From NCBI GenBank assembly GCA_030141605.1, contig JAQGDQ010000337.1:186001-250000 (forward strand): a stretch of 64,000 nt of DNA. The letters are read 5' to 3'. Source of the stretch: Tubiluchus corallicola. Its lineage: Eukaryota; Priapulida; Priapulimorpha; Priapulimorphida; Tubiluchidae. Both the position numbers and the translations under genes were made by a program. The stretch's first letter is position 1; each line of letters begins with the position of its first letter. The notes below the pieces were generated by a model. The model saw only the letters and a list, made by a program, of their open reading frames with translations. It was not told the DNA's origin and did not search any database. This document shows, piece after piece, positions 63,801 through 64,000 of this stretch.

Positions 63801-63892
63801 TTGTCCAAAAACAATTACTTTCAATTATTTGTCCAAAAACAATTAGTTTCAATTATTTGTCCAAAAACAATTAGTTTCAATTATTTGTCTAA
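63801..63892. repeat. 28-bp tandem repeat, 3 full units plus a partial
   Basis: Unit TTTGTCCAAAAACAATTAGT plus TTCAATTA; GTCC recurs at 63803, 63831 and 63859. Confidence 0.95.
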
Positions 63893-64000
63893 AAGAAAGA
63901 CCTCCTGATTTTTCGCCAACCGCCTCAATGTAGTGTTTATCATCTTAAAGAAATGAGACGAATAAAATCTAATCTCATCCAATCTTATCTTTCATATGAA

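Overview
The window is nuclear DNA from an animal, most likely an invertebrate. It is AT-rich, has GT-AG introns with pyrimidine-rich acceptors, carries a short TTAGGG telomere-type array, contains a muscleblind zinc-finger exon (an animal gene family), and is packed with decayed transposons. I cannot fix the phylum from the sequence. There are no bacterial operons, CRISPR arrays or LTR proviruses.

Three genes can be supported. (1) 13672-13851, minus: one coding exon of a muscleblind-family RNA-binding splicing regulator. It holds the start codon, the whole first CCCH finger and the beginning of the second. The next exon is not visible in the 13.6 kb downstream of it. (2) 41350-56188, plus: a complete ten-exon NOA1-type gene (mitochondrial, circularly permuted YqeH-family GTPase). 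All ten exons join in frame to give 776 residues with G4-G5-G1-G2-G3 in permuted order. (3) 61993-63695, minus: the last three coding exons of a gene I do not recognise; its 5' part lies beyond the right edge.

The rest is intergenic or intronic DNA shaped by repeats. Left part (1-13 kb): two copies of a LINE 3' end, a 55-65 bp tandem array at 3.3 kb, a dispersed repeat pair at 6.6 and 7.9 kb, and a 33-bp minisatellite (9.8-10.6 kb) that is open in several frames but is not a gene. Middle (14-41 kb): telomere-type repeats, a terminal-inverted-repeat element with a triplicated left end (19.3-20.0 kb), a 21-bp x 8 array, a pogo/Tigger-type element next to a hAT-type element (32.9-34.2 kb), and a pile of LINE reverse-transcriptase tail fragments in both orientations (37.2-39.3 kb). 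NOA1 introns hold pogo-like and hAT-like non-autonomous elements with recognisable target-site duplications. Right part (57-64 kb): more copies of the same hAT-like family, and a 1.2-kb satellite of 63-bp units with a 340-bp higher-order period.

NOA1 and muscleblind have no known joint pathway, and their proximity gives no functional inference. The window shows ordinary housekeeping genes in a transposon-rich genome. I found no convincing new multi-gene system. The most informative items are the unassigned three-exon gene and the datable MITE families.
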